From: Sophora flavescens
Taxonomy: Eukaryota > Streptophyta > Magnoliopsida > Fabales > Fabaceae
Direction: 5' to 3'
Length of the DNA stretch: 64,000 nt
Assembly: GCA_030762895.1 (NCBI GenBank)
Contig: CM061068.1
Coordinates: 75,107,228 to 75,171,227, forward strand
Shown here: positions 1 to 11,642 of the stretch, one piece after another
Position numbering within the stretch: the stretch's first letter is position 1
Layout: every line of letters begins with the position of its first letter
Notes under the pieces: model-generated
Databases searched by the model: none
The model's input: the letters and a program-made list of their open reading frames with translations, nothing else
Told to the model about the DNA's origin: nothing
Program-made: the position numbers and the translations under genes

Positions 1-1560
1 TGAATTTTATTTGCGATGGGATAATGGTTCTTTTTAAAGGAGTTTCTTATATAAAGGGACTTAAAAGCTCTTTCAGGCTGTTTTCTTTTTATGTTTCTTT
101 TTGTTGGTGCTTTGCTGCCTAGGAGGATGCCTCACCCCCCTCCAGCTTTGTATTTCACTTCTCCTCTAATAGTTTCCTTTTATCAAAACAACCACACAGA
201 TATAATTGTGGTTCACAACTTCACATATATGACTAATTTTAGTGCACATATAGGTTTCAGCAGAAGTTAAATTGTGTTGCTATTCTATTGAAGCATGATA
301 AACTGCCGTTTTGTATATTGTATTGTTAGGAAATTGGGAGTAATTTATTGTTTATTTGGAAGTTAATGTGGATATTCACCCGATTTCCTGTGATTACCGT
401 AGCCTGTAGGATATATCAACATGGCAATAGATCATTAAATTTGGAGAGAGGAAAATAATTTTGAAAGATTTGTGAAGAAAAATATATGTTTCTGAAGATA
501 TCGAGCACGGCCGTGCTCAACAAGTACTGCAAAGTCTATTTTTTTAGTGCTCTAAGAAACAAAATGAAGAGTTGACTCACTATAGTAGTTAGGGATCAAA
601 CTTACAAGGTTTCTTGTCAACTTCTCTTTTTCATCACTAGTCCGTTTCTGCCATGTTCCATACCATATAATCTGATTACAGGACACAAATATTTAATACA
701 ATTTGCAAAAAAGAATAAGAAAACATGGAGTGAAAAAAATGAAATTAAACCAAAAGAAGTCACACTAACACAAAGCAAAATATTTACTGTGGTACAGAGG
801 AATTGACACAGACTCCTCACTGAACAAAAGTAGAGCAGCCTGTTCATTGTTTTACCTGAACTGAACAACCCTAATGGCCCCAATGAAAATTTAATCACCA
901 AAATCAGTTAAATGACATTAAAAATTAGAATTTTGTGTTTCTAATTTTAGGAAATTGGTTAGTACTTAGTAGCCACATAAATACTGAGTGTATGTTTGGT
1001 TTACAGTTGAGAAGCTGCAAACATACGTTTGGGACAAATAATCCATAAAGTTCCTTTAGGGCCATTGTACTTTTGGACCCAAAAGTACATTTGCAAGAGT
1101 AAACCAAACATAGCCGGAGTTAATTGAACACAACCACAAGATATTAAGCTATACATATGATTCTAGTTGATGACATATTCAACTATTATAAATGCTAGAA
1201 TAACATGGAGCTATGGCACATGAAGTTGTCAATCACTGAAAGATAGAAACTCTCATCCTTAATATGATAGAAAAACAAAACAAACACATTAGGAAAAGGG
1301 AAAGCAAAAGCTGAAAAGAAGAATGAGACTATATGATCTGTCCTTTTGTCTGTTTTGAAGACCGTTATATCTGAAATCCATAACTACTCAGGGTGCCATA
1401 TTTCTGCTATACTCATCCAACTCAACATGCATTAAAATTTAACAGGTTTAGAAATGGGTCACACAAACTAATCTCAACAGCAAAAATTTCAATCAAATAT
1501 ATTGCAAGCAAAGAAACAACACACACTTGAGAATAGAGATAATTAACTTAGGAGAAATTA
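1..1560. other. AT-rich intergenic DNA, no gene recognised
   Basis: Open frames here are short, low in complexity and match no family I recognise. Apart from the palindrome at 503-518 I see no repeat or RNA gene. Confidence 0.5.
503..518. repeat. 16-bp perfect GC-rich palindrome
   Basis: GAGCACGGCCGTGCTC is fully self-complementary and sits in AT-rich surroundings. A related core, CACGGCCGTG, occurs at about 11644 inside the CACTA element. It may be a remnant of a dispersed repeat; no function is assigned. Confidence 0.6.
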
Positions 1561-1610
1561 GTAAATTAATAGATAAAATAGAAAATAAGAGAAAGGAAAC
1601 AAAGACTTAC

Positions 1611-1987
1611 CATATTTCCATGGATGCTCCTAAATATAGAGCTTTGTAGACAACCAAGGTTCTGAGTGGCTAACGAAAACTGTTGGAGCCCATGAACAAG
1701 GTTGTCGATTATTACAACAGTTGGCTTGAAAACAAAGCAGCTTATGTCCAAATCTTTGTTGTTAAAAGCCACAGTACATGTCATCATCCTCTTCTTTGAA
1801 TGTTGTTCCTTCCTTTCAAATTCTTCTCTTATGCACCTACAAATAGTATTATTTTGTGTCTGACTATTATCAAATGAGTCCCAAACACGTATACTCACAT
1901 CCTCTCAATACATTCAATAGAATCGTTCCAAATCTTGAATTTCACGTGTAGAGCAATTTCAATTGGCCATTTCTTTTGCCTGGTCTT
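1611..1987 (-). CDS. Two candidate exons of an unrecognised gene (partial)
   Basis: Two minus-strand segments look like spliced exons. Exon A runs from about 1987 or 1979 down to 1899 and reads KKWPIEIALHVKFKIW near its middle. It ends at a GTGAGT donor. Exon B (1836-1611) begins after a TTGTAG acceptor and ends at a GTAAGT donor. The phases agree: exon A ends two bases into a codon and exon B supplies the third base, giving an open frame of about 100 residues rich in charged residues. The intron between them would be only 62 bp, which is short for a plant. I recognise no domain. No start, stop or further exons could be fixed, so this may be a gene fragment or a chance frame. Confidence 0.4.
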
Positions 1988-2194
1988 CTGTGGTTCCTAG
2001 TAAACGATCAAATCAAAAGAAGGGTGACATGGAACATGGAATTAAGACTTAACGTGCATTGACTAATTCAACATGCTATGCGTACGTTTAGTTGTTCCCC
2101 AAAAAAATAACACAAATGTTTACTTCTAAGAAATTTCTTTTAGTTTTTTGTTATCCTTGTTTTCATAAATTAATTAACATATTGGTGTAGAAAT

Positions 2195-3041
2195 CAATGT
2201 TTTAAAAATCGGATCGGACGTCGAACCGGCGAGGCCTCCGGATCATGGTTCACTTGGTTCAACCAGTTAATAAAAAAATAAAAAAAATACATAGAGTACT
2301 AAACTTCATAGGTAGTACATGCATATCATAATTTTTAAGTGAACAAGCCTTCATGATATAAATTCAATATAAAATAGGGTACTAAACTTCGTATCAAAGA
2401 CAAGTCTTCGTGATATAAATTCAAACTAAACAAATCATATGACATTTATGACTTGTCAAACATTGGTGCATCTTGTCTCAACCAAGCAAGAGTCTCTCCA
2501 CGTAATCCATATACAAATGGATCAACATCACCACTATAGCTATCCACATCTTCTTGAGGAAATGAATCCAAATTAAGCCCTCCATCTTCAACTCCCTTGA
2601 TGCGTGCCTCTTGATTGATATCTTCAAATAATCATGATTAAAAAACAAGTAACCAATAAGGATGTTCCTCATCCCATTTTTCTGATCCTTTTTTCTTCTT
2701 TGCTTCAATTTCCTTCAAGTTCTGTTCCATCCTAAATTAAGTATCGACATCAACTTTTTTACAACTTAATGCATCACCAGTTTTTCCAGCAAGATGTTGT
2801 TTAACTCGATCTATTGATTCCTCCACCTCTAAAAGCTTTCCCACAGGTATGCACTTTCTTCCCTCCTGGTTCTATGGTCAATTTACAATGGTTCCTTTGG
2901 ATCCGGGTTTCGCGGGCTAAAACGGTTTTTTGACGGTCCAATAGGACCCGCGGTTCCAAAGGCACGACCGGACCGCAGACACGATCGGGTCCCGATCCAA
3001 CCGGTTCGACCGGTCGGTTCGGTCCGATTTTTAAAACATTG
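2195..3041 (-). mobile_element. hAT-like transposon, internally deleted
   Basis: The ends are perfect 19-bp inverted repeats, CAATGTTTTAAAAATCGGA at 2195-2213 and its complement at 3023-3041. They are followed inward by GC-rich subterminal DNA with CCGGTTCGACCGG-like motifs. The flanks TGTAGAAAT (left) and TGTAAAAT (right) look like a degraded target duplication. The interior keeps only pieces of a minus-strand transposase gene (see 2465-2900). At 847 bp the element cannot be autonomous. The hAT assignment rests on the BED-finger-like and C-terminal coding remnants. Confidence 0.7.
2465..2900 (-). pseudogene. hAT-type transposase remnant (BED finger plus C-terminal tail)
   Basis: On the minus strand, pieces in different frames read GKAFRGGGI, then RVKQHLAGKTGDALSCKKV. 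This is the GGGI..R.K.HLAG..G....C pattern of plant hAT BED-type zinc fingers. After a short linker (MEQNLKEIEAKKKK) the frame jumps to a C-terminal-like tail, LDSFPQEDVDSYSGDVDPF followed by ETLAWLRQDAPMFD. The large catalytic and dimerisation regions that belong between them are absent, and there are stops and frameshifts. It is clearly non-functional. Confidence 0.6.
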
Positions 3042-3689
3042 TGTAAAATGCATCGCATTGCAGCTATACCATTATAGTATGCTATTTTTATTAAAATACT
3101 TTAACCAATTTTTAAGCATATCATAATTTACAATTACTGATATCGATAATTAAATTATCTTTGCCTTATTTTTTATTTTAAAATTATCCTTTTAAAATTG
3201 TTGAAAACTCAAGTCAAGATATTATGATTAATAAATGAATAACTAATTCTTTTTATGACAGTTAATTAAATATGTGACTTGTATCATTTCCAACCGAAAA
3301 TAAGAAACACAACCTTTTTCTATTGAAAAAGTATTTATTTACTTTTTGGAACAAAAAACCACCCTCCGAGGCTCCGACCCATTCAAAGTCTATATGAGTA
3401 GGAGAACCAATTAAATGATAGACAAATCTAAGTTTGATAAATCAAGTTTTACCGACGGAAACGTATAGGATGACATCACAAATGCGTAACACTAACACAA
3501 TACCCCCACGTATCAGCAAGTTAAACGAGTCTGAAGACCATCACTAGCTTCTAAAATGATAAATGATTTTTTATTTTTAAAATGAAAGCATAATTATTCT
3601 GCCTTGTTACACATTCACTTTTTTTCTGGGACAACAAACGTACTTTCGATCTGGACCACTCCATTAAAATCTCACTGTCCTTATGGTGA

Positions 3690-4190
3690 TTCATTCCAAT
3701 CAACAGTGCAGAACTTTAACACAATGTAGAAATAACTTTGAACCAAAAAACACACACAGAGCAGCAGAGAAAGACACCACGATTTTAGTGGTTCGGCCAC
3801 GTTTAGTGACCTACATCTACGGGGAGGAACAACTTCTTCTCTATGATTATAACAAAGATCAAGTCTTACAATAGAGGTGTTTATCCCTCGGTTCCTTTCT
3901 ACACAGTATTGATCATTACGGAATTTCCCAAAGCCTCACACACTCTATTTCTCACAACGAAGTCTCACACTGATTTTCTCTCAGAATTATAAAATGAAGA
4001 TAATTCTATATCTATACAAGGAGACTAGTCACACTTATATAGAACCTTTTAGTCAATCATAAGCTAGGATGAGGATTAACCAAATCAGCTTCAATTAGTT
4101 AGGGATAGATGTGGCCAGCAACTAATTAACTGATTTGTCCAACTAACTTGCAACTGATTTTGAGACACTTCATTTACAATGTGATCCAGA
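3690..4190 (-). repeat. Probable LTR (solo or partial) on the minus strand
   Basis: Read on the minus strand, the segment has a TATA-like TTCTATATAAG, a transcribed-looking region and then CCGAACCACTAAAATCGTGG. That last motif resembles the R-U5 part of several plant copia LTRs. No matching second LTR or coding region was found nearby. It could instead be another dispersed repeat. Confidence 0.35.
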
Positions 4191-5899
4191 AATTATGTGT
4201 TATTTGTTAGCGTTTTCTTTTCAATTATGTGACATTTGATGGGAGAGATCGATTTCCTATAATAATCATACTCTTCATGAGAGTGCATGTTAAATTTTGT
4301 TATGACAGTTGCTCTCAATGGAAGATCCGAAAAATTTTGTTGTAAAAAGGGTTGAGTATACTCTCCACTCCACTCCTTATACTCATAACCATGTGTGAGA
4401 TAATCTTTACACTAGATAAAAATATTGAGGTCAGGAAAGGGTCACACTGGCAGGAGTGGAAATGTGGCTGTAAAATCAATAACCTAATCAATCATGATGG
4501 TGGAGACCACCTAATAATCATTTGTGCCACAATGAAAAAAGATTATTCCATTTGCAAGATTAACCAATGAACAGCATAATATGAGAAAATATGAATGGAA
4601 GGGCTTGCTAGCTTGAGGATCCCTTAACACAGATGCTGGTATTTTCTTCTTTCCAGTATCATATGAGAACATGCATATGGGGCCAGAATTAGAAGCTAGC
4701 TTTTGGTGATTGATCATGACATGATAAAGTTAACTTTTCCACCAATTTTGAACATTAATTGGTGGGGAATGGGGATGGTTTTCAAGAGATTCACAGTATG
4801 CCTGCCTCCTACCCCAAATGTTTGGTTTGCCATTCAGCAGCTACTTTGATTACACGTTACAACCATGTTGAAATTTCAACTATCACAAAAGAAAAAAGGT
4901 AAATTACATAAGGGAAGAAGTGAAGGATGAAAATGCTTTAATTTGACTTGCTTTTGCTTTTCGGCTCTGAGGACATGCATGCATGATAAAGGAACAGTTG
5001 ATATCGTTTTTGCAGCACGGTTTAAACTACCGGTGGATTTTGTTTTTTCTCATCCTGTGATCATATTATTTTAAGAAATATAACATGTTCTAAAGTGATT
5101 TCTACCTTGTTTCATATCACTTATCAGTAGCCCGTGAGAAAAGTTGAAAGAAAATCACTTACCACTATACATAATTATTCCTCAATTTTTCAGAACTGAT
5201 ATACTTAAATCCAGCCTTTAGCAGAATGTTTAAATAGTAAATTATAAGAAAAAAAATATCTATATTTTTTGGACTCAAATATAAACAAAATCCAACTAAC
5301 TCAACTTTATTTAATATAAGTATTCCAAAAATCAAGAAAATTAACCAATCAAACAAATTCTTCATTTACTGAGCATTGCATACTCGCGAGACAATTAAAG
5401 GGTATTTTAGTAATTATAAATAATTTTTTTACATAAATTAAGACAATTAAACTAAATCAACTAACTTTCTTAATAGATATGAAATTAATTAATTTTACTT
5501 ATAATTGAGTTGGATGAAGTACCAATTAAACTATTCTCAACTTTAAGAATCATGAATAAAGTTAACGAAGATATTTAGTATATATTAGACTTTATGAAAA
5601 AGTAAAGAGTAATGATAGCTGTACATATTTTTGGTGTCCAATATCGTATATATATACATATTTACACTTGTTTATTATTTTTTCTCTATCATCACATGTA
5701 TTTAACACTTTAAAACAACCCACCACCATATGATATCTATACATGATATCCCGAAAATATATACAATTATCATTTCTCAAAGTAAAAGCCTAAAAGGAGT
5801 CCCTCCCTCTCCATAATCCATAACATTTCCTATGCTCAAAACTATGACATCAATCCAAGATGTCAAAGTAAAAAACAGTACTTTACGTGAAAAGTACGC
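4191..5899. other. Intergenic, nothing recognised
   Basis: AT-rich DNA. The short open frames (for example around 4352-4570 and 5165-5365) match no family and have no convincing splice or promoter context. Confidence 0.45.
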
Positions 5900-5901
5900 T
5901 A

Positions 5902-6172
5902 CTCCCTCATATGTTTATTATAAGAAAAAAAGTCAAAGTTTGGTTCAATATATAAGAAATTTTGTTTTTCAATAACTTATTTAATGATATTATTTATAAA
6001 ATATCCTTTATTTAATATAAATTTCAATGACTCATTTAATGAAGTTTGAAGTTTTAGATGAAGGGTAATTTAGGTAACAAACATAATTTTTTATAAGATT
6101 CAATGATATTAACTAATCACCTTAATATGTGTGTTTTATTTAATTTTTCATTATAATAGAGACCGGAGAGAG
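5902..6172. mobile_element. Stowaway-like MITE (Tc1/mariner type)
   Basis: The left end CTCCCTC...TTATTATAAG and the right end CATTATAATAGAGACCGGAGAGAG are imperfect inverted repeats. A TA dinucleotide lies directly outside each end (5900-5901 and 6173-6174), as expected for Tc1/mariner insertion. The element is 271 bp, AT-rich and non-coding. The termini resemble the CTCCCTCCGGTCTCTATTATAAG family common in dicots. Confidence 0.65.
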
Positions 6173-6174
6173 TA

Positions 6175-6530
6175 TTCTATACATATGAAACTCATGTGAT
6201 AAACCGAGGTGATTTCATACCCTATGTAGTCAATAGCGGCCTATTATGGGTCTCGGAGTGGAGCAACATTGGGGTGCGACGGAATTGTGCGTAGCGGGGT
6301 ATTCCTGTGTAGTGGGCGTCACAGCCGTGAATTGCGGCGAATGACTGCCACGACCCGACACGATAGTGAAGGTCTCGAGTTTTGCCCCAAAATAATCCTA
6401 TTTTCGATGATACTCTGACAAATTTTCTCTCATGTTCTCCTCTTTTCTTCTGCTTGTTGCACTTGCCACCTTCTCTGCTACTAGAATTGGGGTTTTCGTT
6501 TCCCCTGCTTTGTTCTTACAATATTTAATA
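6175..6530. other. GC-richer segment resembling a transposon fragment
   Basis: From about 6220 to 6370 the sequence is rich in GCGG, CGACG and TGCGG words, like subterminal DNA of plant hAT or Mutator elements (GTAGTCAATAGCGGCC at about 6217). No paired terminal repeat or target duplication was found. Confidence 0.3.
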
Positions 6531-6565
6531 TTAATTTATGCTCACTTTCACTCATGAAAATTCTA

Positions 6566-6650
6566 TTTTGCCCTCACTTAAACCAAATAAAAGTCAGTTT
6601 TACCCTCACTTAAACATAGTAAAAGTCATTTTTACCTTCACTTACCTTTA
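6566..6650. repeat. Short tandem repeat, about 32-bp unit
   Basis: CCCTCACTTAAAC...TAAAAGTCA is repeated at about 6569 and 6602, with a partial third unit from about 6634. There is no coding potential. Confidence 0.6.
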
Positions 6651-7799
6651 CCTTACTTTGACACTTTTGTTATGTGTTCATCCTCACACAAGCGCACTAC
6701 GCCGCCTTTCTCCTCACACCACTGTAATCATGAAAATTATTATCAAATTTTGTTGTCTCATATAGATGTTCAAATGACATAAATGGTTTAAGTTTATACT
6801 TTTTGCTCACAGGTGCTTCAAAATAAAATCACTTGTACATGATTGAAATAGAACCTTTTAAATAATTATACGGAATTTTTGTCAAAAAATAAAATAATTA
6901 TACCGAGTTCACTACTCCGAACAAGCCAGAATTGGATCTTAGTAGTATTTGATAGTTTTTGATTTTTGAATTCAAAAGTAATTGAAAATGAAGCAACTTT
7001 AAGATATTTAATCAACGAGATATCATTGTGTGATAGCTCTTCCTCGTATATACCGACAGAATTTCCGTTTCCTCTACATGTTCGTGAATTATTGAACACA
7101 ACTTACTATTATGAATTGTGCAGATTTCTTATATAAAACTTTTTTTTTTGAAACACTTAAAACGGGACATCCATATAAATATCATAGATTGATGCGAATA
7201 TGAATAAGTATTGAAATATCTCATGGCAACTAATAAATTCTGGTTCTCTTCTGTTCCCTTAAAGGGCATGGTTTTCTCATGACACTTCATGCTAGGTAGG
7301 ATTCCTACAGAGATAAATCTTGCTAGGAGAAAAATAGTTCTAAATATGCAGCAGATTAACTGTGTTTTTTTGCTTACATGGGCAGGCATCTTCCTTGCAC
7401 TTATTCTTTAAATATGGTTTTGCTTATATTGTATGGGAAAAAGTGTATTCATAGCTGGATTTTCAAGTAGCTTTACCTTTTGATGCAAAATTGCATTTTA
7501 TGAATCATTAGTGTGGTGATCCGTGTGATGTACAGGTAGAACAATGATTGGCGACAATGTAAAAAATATAAAATTTTAAAAATTATTTGCAATTTGAAAA
7601 TAAAAAAAATTCAATAGTCTAATTTTATGGGAAGAAACTCAAAAGGATATGGATTGTGCCATGCTGACTACTGTTTGGACTATTTGGATACATAAAAATA
7701 GTATTGTATTTATACAGGAGACAACTGATATATATGCTTAATGTGGATGTGGATGGTGTCATGGCTTAGTATAAATAGAGAAATGGTGATCCTGCATCA

Positions 7800-8091
7800 T
7801 GTCACAGCATATCAACCAACCAGCTGCAGATGCATATCGCGCTCATTTTCCATCTCATCATTAGCTGTTCAATTGCTGGTAGTTAAGTTAGTTATTTTAG
7901 TTAGCTTTAGTTAACTTGTTGCCTAAGTTAATTAACTAGAGTTAGTTAGTTTAGCCGGTAGTTAGACTTAGCTTCTGAGATGTATATAAACCTTTAGATA
8001 CAGCTTTGTACAATTCATTGAATTGAGAAAATGAAGAATCAAGTTTCTTCCCAAATCAGTTTTTGCATTATGCCTTGTTCATACCAATTCA
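7800..8091 (+). repeat. Copia-A LTR, complete copy
   Basis: It starts TGTCACAGCATATCAACC and ends CATACCAATTCA just before the primer-binding site. It contains repeated TTAGTTA words and a TATA box (TGTATATAAACC, about 7980). The same sequence recurs at 15684 and 45239. Confidence 0.75.
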
Positions 8092-8094
8092 ATA

Positions 8095-8106
8095 TGGTAT
8101 CAGAGC
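8095..8106 (+). promoter_or_regulatory. Retrotransposon primer-binding site (initiator tRNA-Met type)
   Basis: TGGTATCAGAGC lies a few bases after the LTR end. It is complementary to the 3' end of plant initiator tRNA-Met, the usual primer for copia elements. Confidence 0.75.
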
Positions 8107-8148
8107 TATCCTAGATCCATTGTTGGGTCACCCACCATGTTATCAACG

Positions 8149-8429
8149 CACTACTACAAAAAAAAGGTATTTTACAGACCGAATTTAACGACCACACTTA
8201 ATCGGTCACTAAATATGGAAATTCGGTTGCCAAATGTAGAAATTCGGTCCCTAAATAGGTCGCTAACCGTTTAATGACCGATTTAACGACCACCAAACGA
8301 TTTTGTGACCAGACATTTCGCTACCACACTTGGTGATCGATAAATCGGTCGTTAAATGGTTTAGCGACCGAATTTCCTTATTTAGTGACCGATTTTGGTG
8401 GTCTCTAAATACATCTTTTTTTTGTAGTG
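8149..8429. mobile_element. CACTA-like MITE
   Basis: It starts CACTACTACAAAAAAAAGG and ends CTTTTTTTTGTAGTG, an inverted terminal repeat with a 3-bp difference. The interior is built from repeated GACCGAATTT / GGTCGTTAAAT motifs in both orientations and could fold on itself. It is 281 bp and non-coding. The target duplication is unclear. Confidence 0.6.
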
Positions 8430-8463
8430 CACCAAGTCCAATAGTGCTGGGCGTGAGGGGGTG

Positions 8464-8479
8464 TGTTGGAAAAAACCCA
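8464..8479 (+). repeat. Start of a TGTTGG-type LTR-like repeat, split by the CACTA element
   Basis: A polypurine stretch (GCGTGAGGGGGTG) is followed by TGTTGGAAAAAACCCA. The rest continues after the CACTA insertion at 15578-15683 (AGTCCTACATTGACTAGAGG to GGCCCAAAATCTAAT). The pattern resembles a short LTR found in many legume sequences. It lies between two Copia-A LTR copies. Confidence 0.45.
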
Positions 8480-8500
8480 CACTAGTGGAAAATATACATT

Positions 8501-8775
8501 AGACGGTAAAGGTTTACGTCAGTTAACCAAAAGCTAGACGTTAAAAAGGAGGCGGTGACAGTTTTGTAAATATCAGGCTTCATTAATTCAATTTTAACGT
8601 CAGTTGTTTTAATGACTGACGTTAAAAGTGAAGTGACTCACTTTTAACGCCAGTTCAATAAAAAACTGACGTTAAAAGTGAACATTTTAACGTCAGTTCG
8701 ATAAAGAACTGACGTTAGAAGTAAGTCTCTTCACTTTTAACGTCAGTCCCTACATCAACAGACGTTAAAAGTTAT
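8501..8775. repeat. Left subterminal palindrome array of the CACTA element
   Basis: Repeated pairs of TTTAACGTCAGTT and AACTGACGTTAAA, a few bases apart, form successive hairpins, for example at 8593-8627, about 8640-8675 and about 8687-8720. The common core is ACGTCAGT or its complement. Confidence 0.8.
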
Positions 8776-8969
8776 TTTAATAATTTTTTTTATCTAGTAT
8801 ACGATTCCTTCCGCATTGCCTTCCTCAAAGTTTCAGTTTCACATGAATTGCTTTGATGTTTTGTGTTTCTGTTTTGTAAACTAAAATATATGTGCAAAGT
8901 ATAAATTGAATCAATAACCCAAACCGGATCTCATTCATGAAGTGTAATACAGACTGATCGATACAGAAG

Positions 8970-9057
8970 ATTGAAAGGGTTTAAAATCCTATAAAAAGTT
9001 ACATTGAAAGGGTTTAAAATCCTATAAATAGTTACATTGAAAGGGTTTAAAATTCTA
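8970..9057. repeat. 33-bp tandem repeat, 2.7 copies
   Basis: ATTGAAAGGGTTTAAAAT is followed by CCTATAAAAAGTTAC. Units begin at 8970, 9003 and 9036. It lies inside the CACTA element. Confidence 0.8.
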
Positions 9058-9362
9058 AACATTAAAGCTACATCCCATCAAAGAGTTTTATGAAATATGC
9101 CAAAGGGAAAACTATATATACTCCGAAGACCTCAGAAAACTGGGGGGCATGAGAGAGCTCAAGAGAGAGGCAAAAACAGGTGCACCAGATCCCTTTCAAG
9201 CAAAGGCAGTGGTTCCAGAGACTTCCAAGACGGTCACTTGCTGCCAAAGCTGAGGTTTTGGAACTGTGACCCCCGAGCACCTGATTAGCCCTCCAAAGCA
9301 TGATTCTCCGGAAGGTGATAAGGTGAGCAACTCACACAATGTAATTTACTCAGACTTATCAC

Positions 9363-9659
9363 CCATGCAATGTAATTTACTCAAACTCAGAAGTTGTTTG
9401 ACCATTAAGACAAAGACCTTTGAGTTTAGGAATAGGAAGAAAGAGTGATGAAGTTAATCTCCACGGCAGAGCCATATTGTGAAGCAGAAAATTAAAAGGA
9501 TGGAAGGAAGCTATTTATAGGAGCAGGGGATGAAGTTACTAAGCTATTCCGATTTTGTTGAAAACTTACCTATAAACTTAATGCTCATTAAGAGGATTGA
9601 GTTACAAGGTGCATGGGTAAGTAGCACAGTACAGTCAAAGGAATGAATGTTTTTGCAGA
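9363..9659. repeat. About 300-bp direct repeat, copy 1
   Basis: The block from CATGCAATGTAATTTACTC to GAATGAATGTTTTTGCAG is closely matched by 10500-10803. Each copy is followed directly by an ACGTCAG palindrome array. This suggests duplication of a roughly 1.1-kb module inside the element. Confidence 0.8.
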
Positions 9660-9667
9660 TATCTATA

Positions 9668-9760
9668 CACTTTTAACGCCGGTTTTTAAAAAAACGGCGT
9701 TAAAAGTGTTTTTCAATAAAAATATTAATTGTTAACGCCGGTTTGTTATACAACCGACGT
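9668..9760. repeat. Internal palindrome array after direct-repeat copy 1
   Basis: TTTTAACGCCGGTTT...AAACGGCGTTAAAA and GTTAACGCCGGTT...AACCGACGTTAAAA form two hairpins. These are sequence variants (GCCGG instead of GTCAG) that keep the pairing. Confidence 0.7.
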
Positions 9761-10499
9761 TAAAAGTTTGATTTTTACTTGATTAAATAAATAACTAACG
9801 TAAATAATCCTATATATTATACACGTGCAGAATGAATATTGGAAATAATGTAATTAATATACGGGAAAATGGCAGTCATCAATAAAGTTGACTTTAAAAA
9901 TGAGGTGGTGGGTAAACTATTTGCGTCAGTTCTATAAATAACTGACGTAAATAATTATGAAACTCTTTTCATTGGTTGTCATGTCCCTGTTGTCCCTCTT
10001 AACGCAGATCACTCCATATAGTACTGCAGTTTATTTCTAAACCTTTTTTTATACAAGTTTATTTTAATTTTTATTAATTGTGCAAATTAAAATAAATAAA
10101 CACTTAACATAAAACAAGTTATATGTATAATCAAATCGTATGACATTGAAGCGATTCATAAGTTAAAATTACATGATTAAAAGATAAAAAATTTCTGCAA
10201 CATAGCCCTAAAATATAAAAAAGTTTCTGCATCAACATCATTTTCTTCTCAATCCTGTCATCAGAAACTCTAATGGTTGCATCACCTCCCTCACTTGAAT
10301 TCCAAGATGCAAAGTAAATCCTCAGTCACTAGAAGCGAAAGCAAAGTGAAATGGATCTTTGCATCTTTCTTCTTCAGTGGAGTTCCTTGATGCATCATCT
10401 TGAATCCACAATCACTTGCTTCCAAAGCAAAGTGAAAGGGATGACGGGGATGAAATAAAGTGAGAGAATCACATTACGTGATTCACCCAACCTTAATAT

Positions 10500-10803
10500 C
10501 CATGCAATGTAATTTACTCAAACTCAGAAGTTGTTTCACCATTAAGACAAAGACCTTTGAGTCTAGGAATAGGAAGAAAGAGTGATGAAGTTAATCTCAC
10601 TACAGAGCCATATTGTGAAGCGAAAAATTAATTAAAAGGAGATGGAAGCTAGGAAGCTATTTATAGGAGCAAGTGGATGAAGTTACTAAGTTATTCTGAT
10701 TTTCTTGAAAACTTATCTATAAACTTAATGCTCATTAAGAGGATTAGGTACAAAGGTGAATGGGTAAGTAGCACAGTAGTCAAGGGAATGAATGTTTCTG
10801 CAG
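10500..10803. repeat. About 300-bp direct repeat, copy 2
   Basis: Counterpart of 9363-9659 with scattered substitutions and small indels. It is again followed by palindromes. Confidence 0.8.
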
Positions 10804-10807
10804 AAAC

Positions 10808-11035
10808 TAATAAACCTTTAACGTCCGTTGTGTAATACAACTGACGTAAGAAGTTGTGAGTGTTTTTAACGTCAGTTTCTTAATACAACTTACGTTAAAT
10901 ATATGACCTTTAACGTCAGTTATTACTAACAACTGACGTAATAAGTGTGAGAGTTTTTAACGTCAGTTTATTAAGACAACTGACGTTAAATATATGATCT
11001 TCAACGTCAGGTTTTACCAAAAACTGACGTAAAAT
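10808..11035. repeat. Internal palindrome array after direct-repeat copy 2
   Basis: Five or more ACGTCAGTT / AACTGACGT pairs (for example about 10864-10900, 10910-10945 and 10957-10990). The array ends just before the GC-rich leader of the element's gene, so it may also act as promoter-proximal sequence. Confidence 0.75.
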
Positions 11036-11420
11036 GTTGTTTTATTTTAATTATAACGTTTACCCCCGCGCGCCTTCTCCACTTCTCTATGTCTTTTCTC
11101 TTTTCATCACGTATGCTCAACCCTCACTCTCGCTCTCACTCTGCCCTAATCGCGAGCTCATCTCCACCGCAACCACCGCGAGGGCTTCTTCGCCACCACC
11201 GTGAAGTACACTCTTAACCCCTAACTCTGTCTTTCCCGCTCCTTCTTTGCAATAACTTGACATCTCTCTTTCCCCTGGCCTTCCCGCGCACTAACTCTCC
11301 TTGTCCCTCTGCTCTCAGTAACCACATCGAACGTTGGCCACCACTCGAGCTTCCCCCCCACCACCACGCGAGTGCCTATTTCTGGTGAGTCTTTAATTAG
11401 GGCACATTTTTTTATTCACG

Positions 11421-11640
11421 GTTTTGAGTGCATGCATGTTGCTCTGCTGGTTTGAAACTCGTAGTCTCGAGAGTTGAAACTTGAAACTGTGAGTTTGAGT
11501 TGTTTGGAATGTCTCTATTTTTGGTTTTGAGTGTATGTTGAAACTGTAGTCTCAGTAGTTGTAACTTTAAATCGTGAGTTTGAGTTGTTTGGAATGTCTC
11601 TATTTTTGGTTTTGAGTGCATGTTGCTCTGCTGGTCGATC
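11421..11640. repeat. Tandem repeat, about 95-bp unit, in the CACTA gene leader or intron
   Basis: TTTTGAGTGCATG...GAGTTGTTTGGAATGTCTC is repeated two and a half times (units at about 11422 and 11525, partial at 11610). Confidence 0.7.
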
Positions 11641-11642
11641 TG

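Noticed and set aside
2801..3058. GC-rich 85-aa minus-strand frame
   Set aside because: It is made of hAT subterminal repeats plus a broken BED-finger remnant; not a separate gene.
4352..4717. Small overlapping frames on both strands
   Set aside because: No homology, no promoter or splice support, and AT-rich composition.
8149..8429. MITE as a microRNA precursor
   Set aside because: Its self-complementarity comes from many repeated motifs rather than one hairpin, and the CACTA-type ends explain it.
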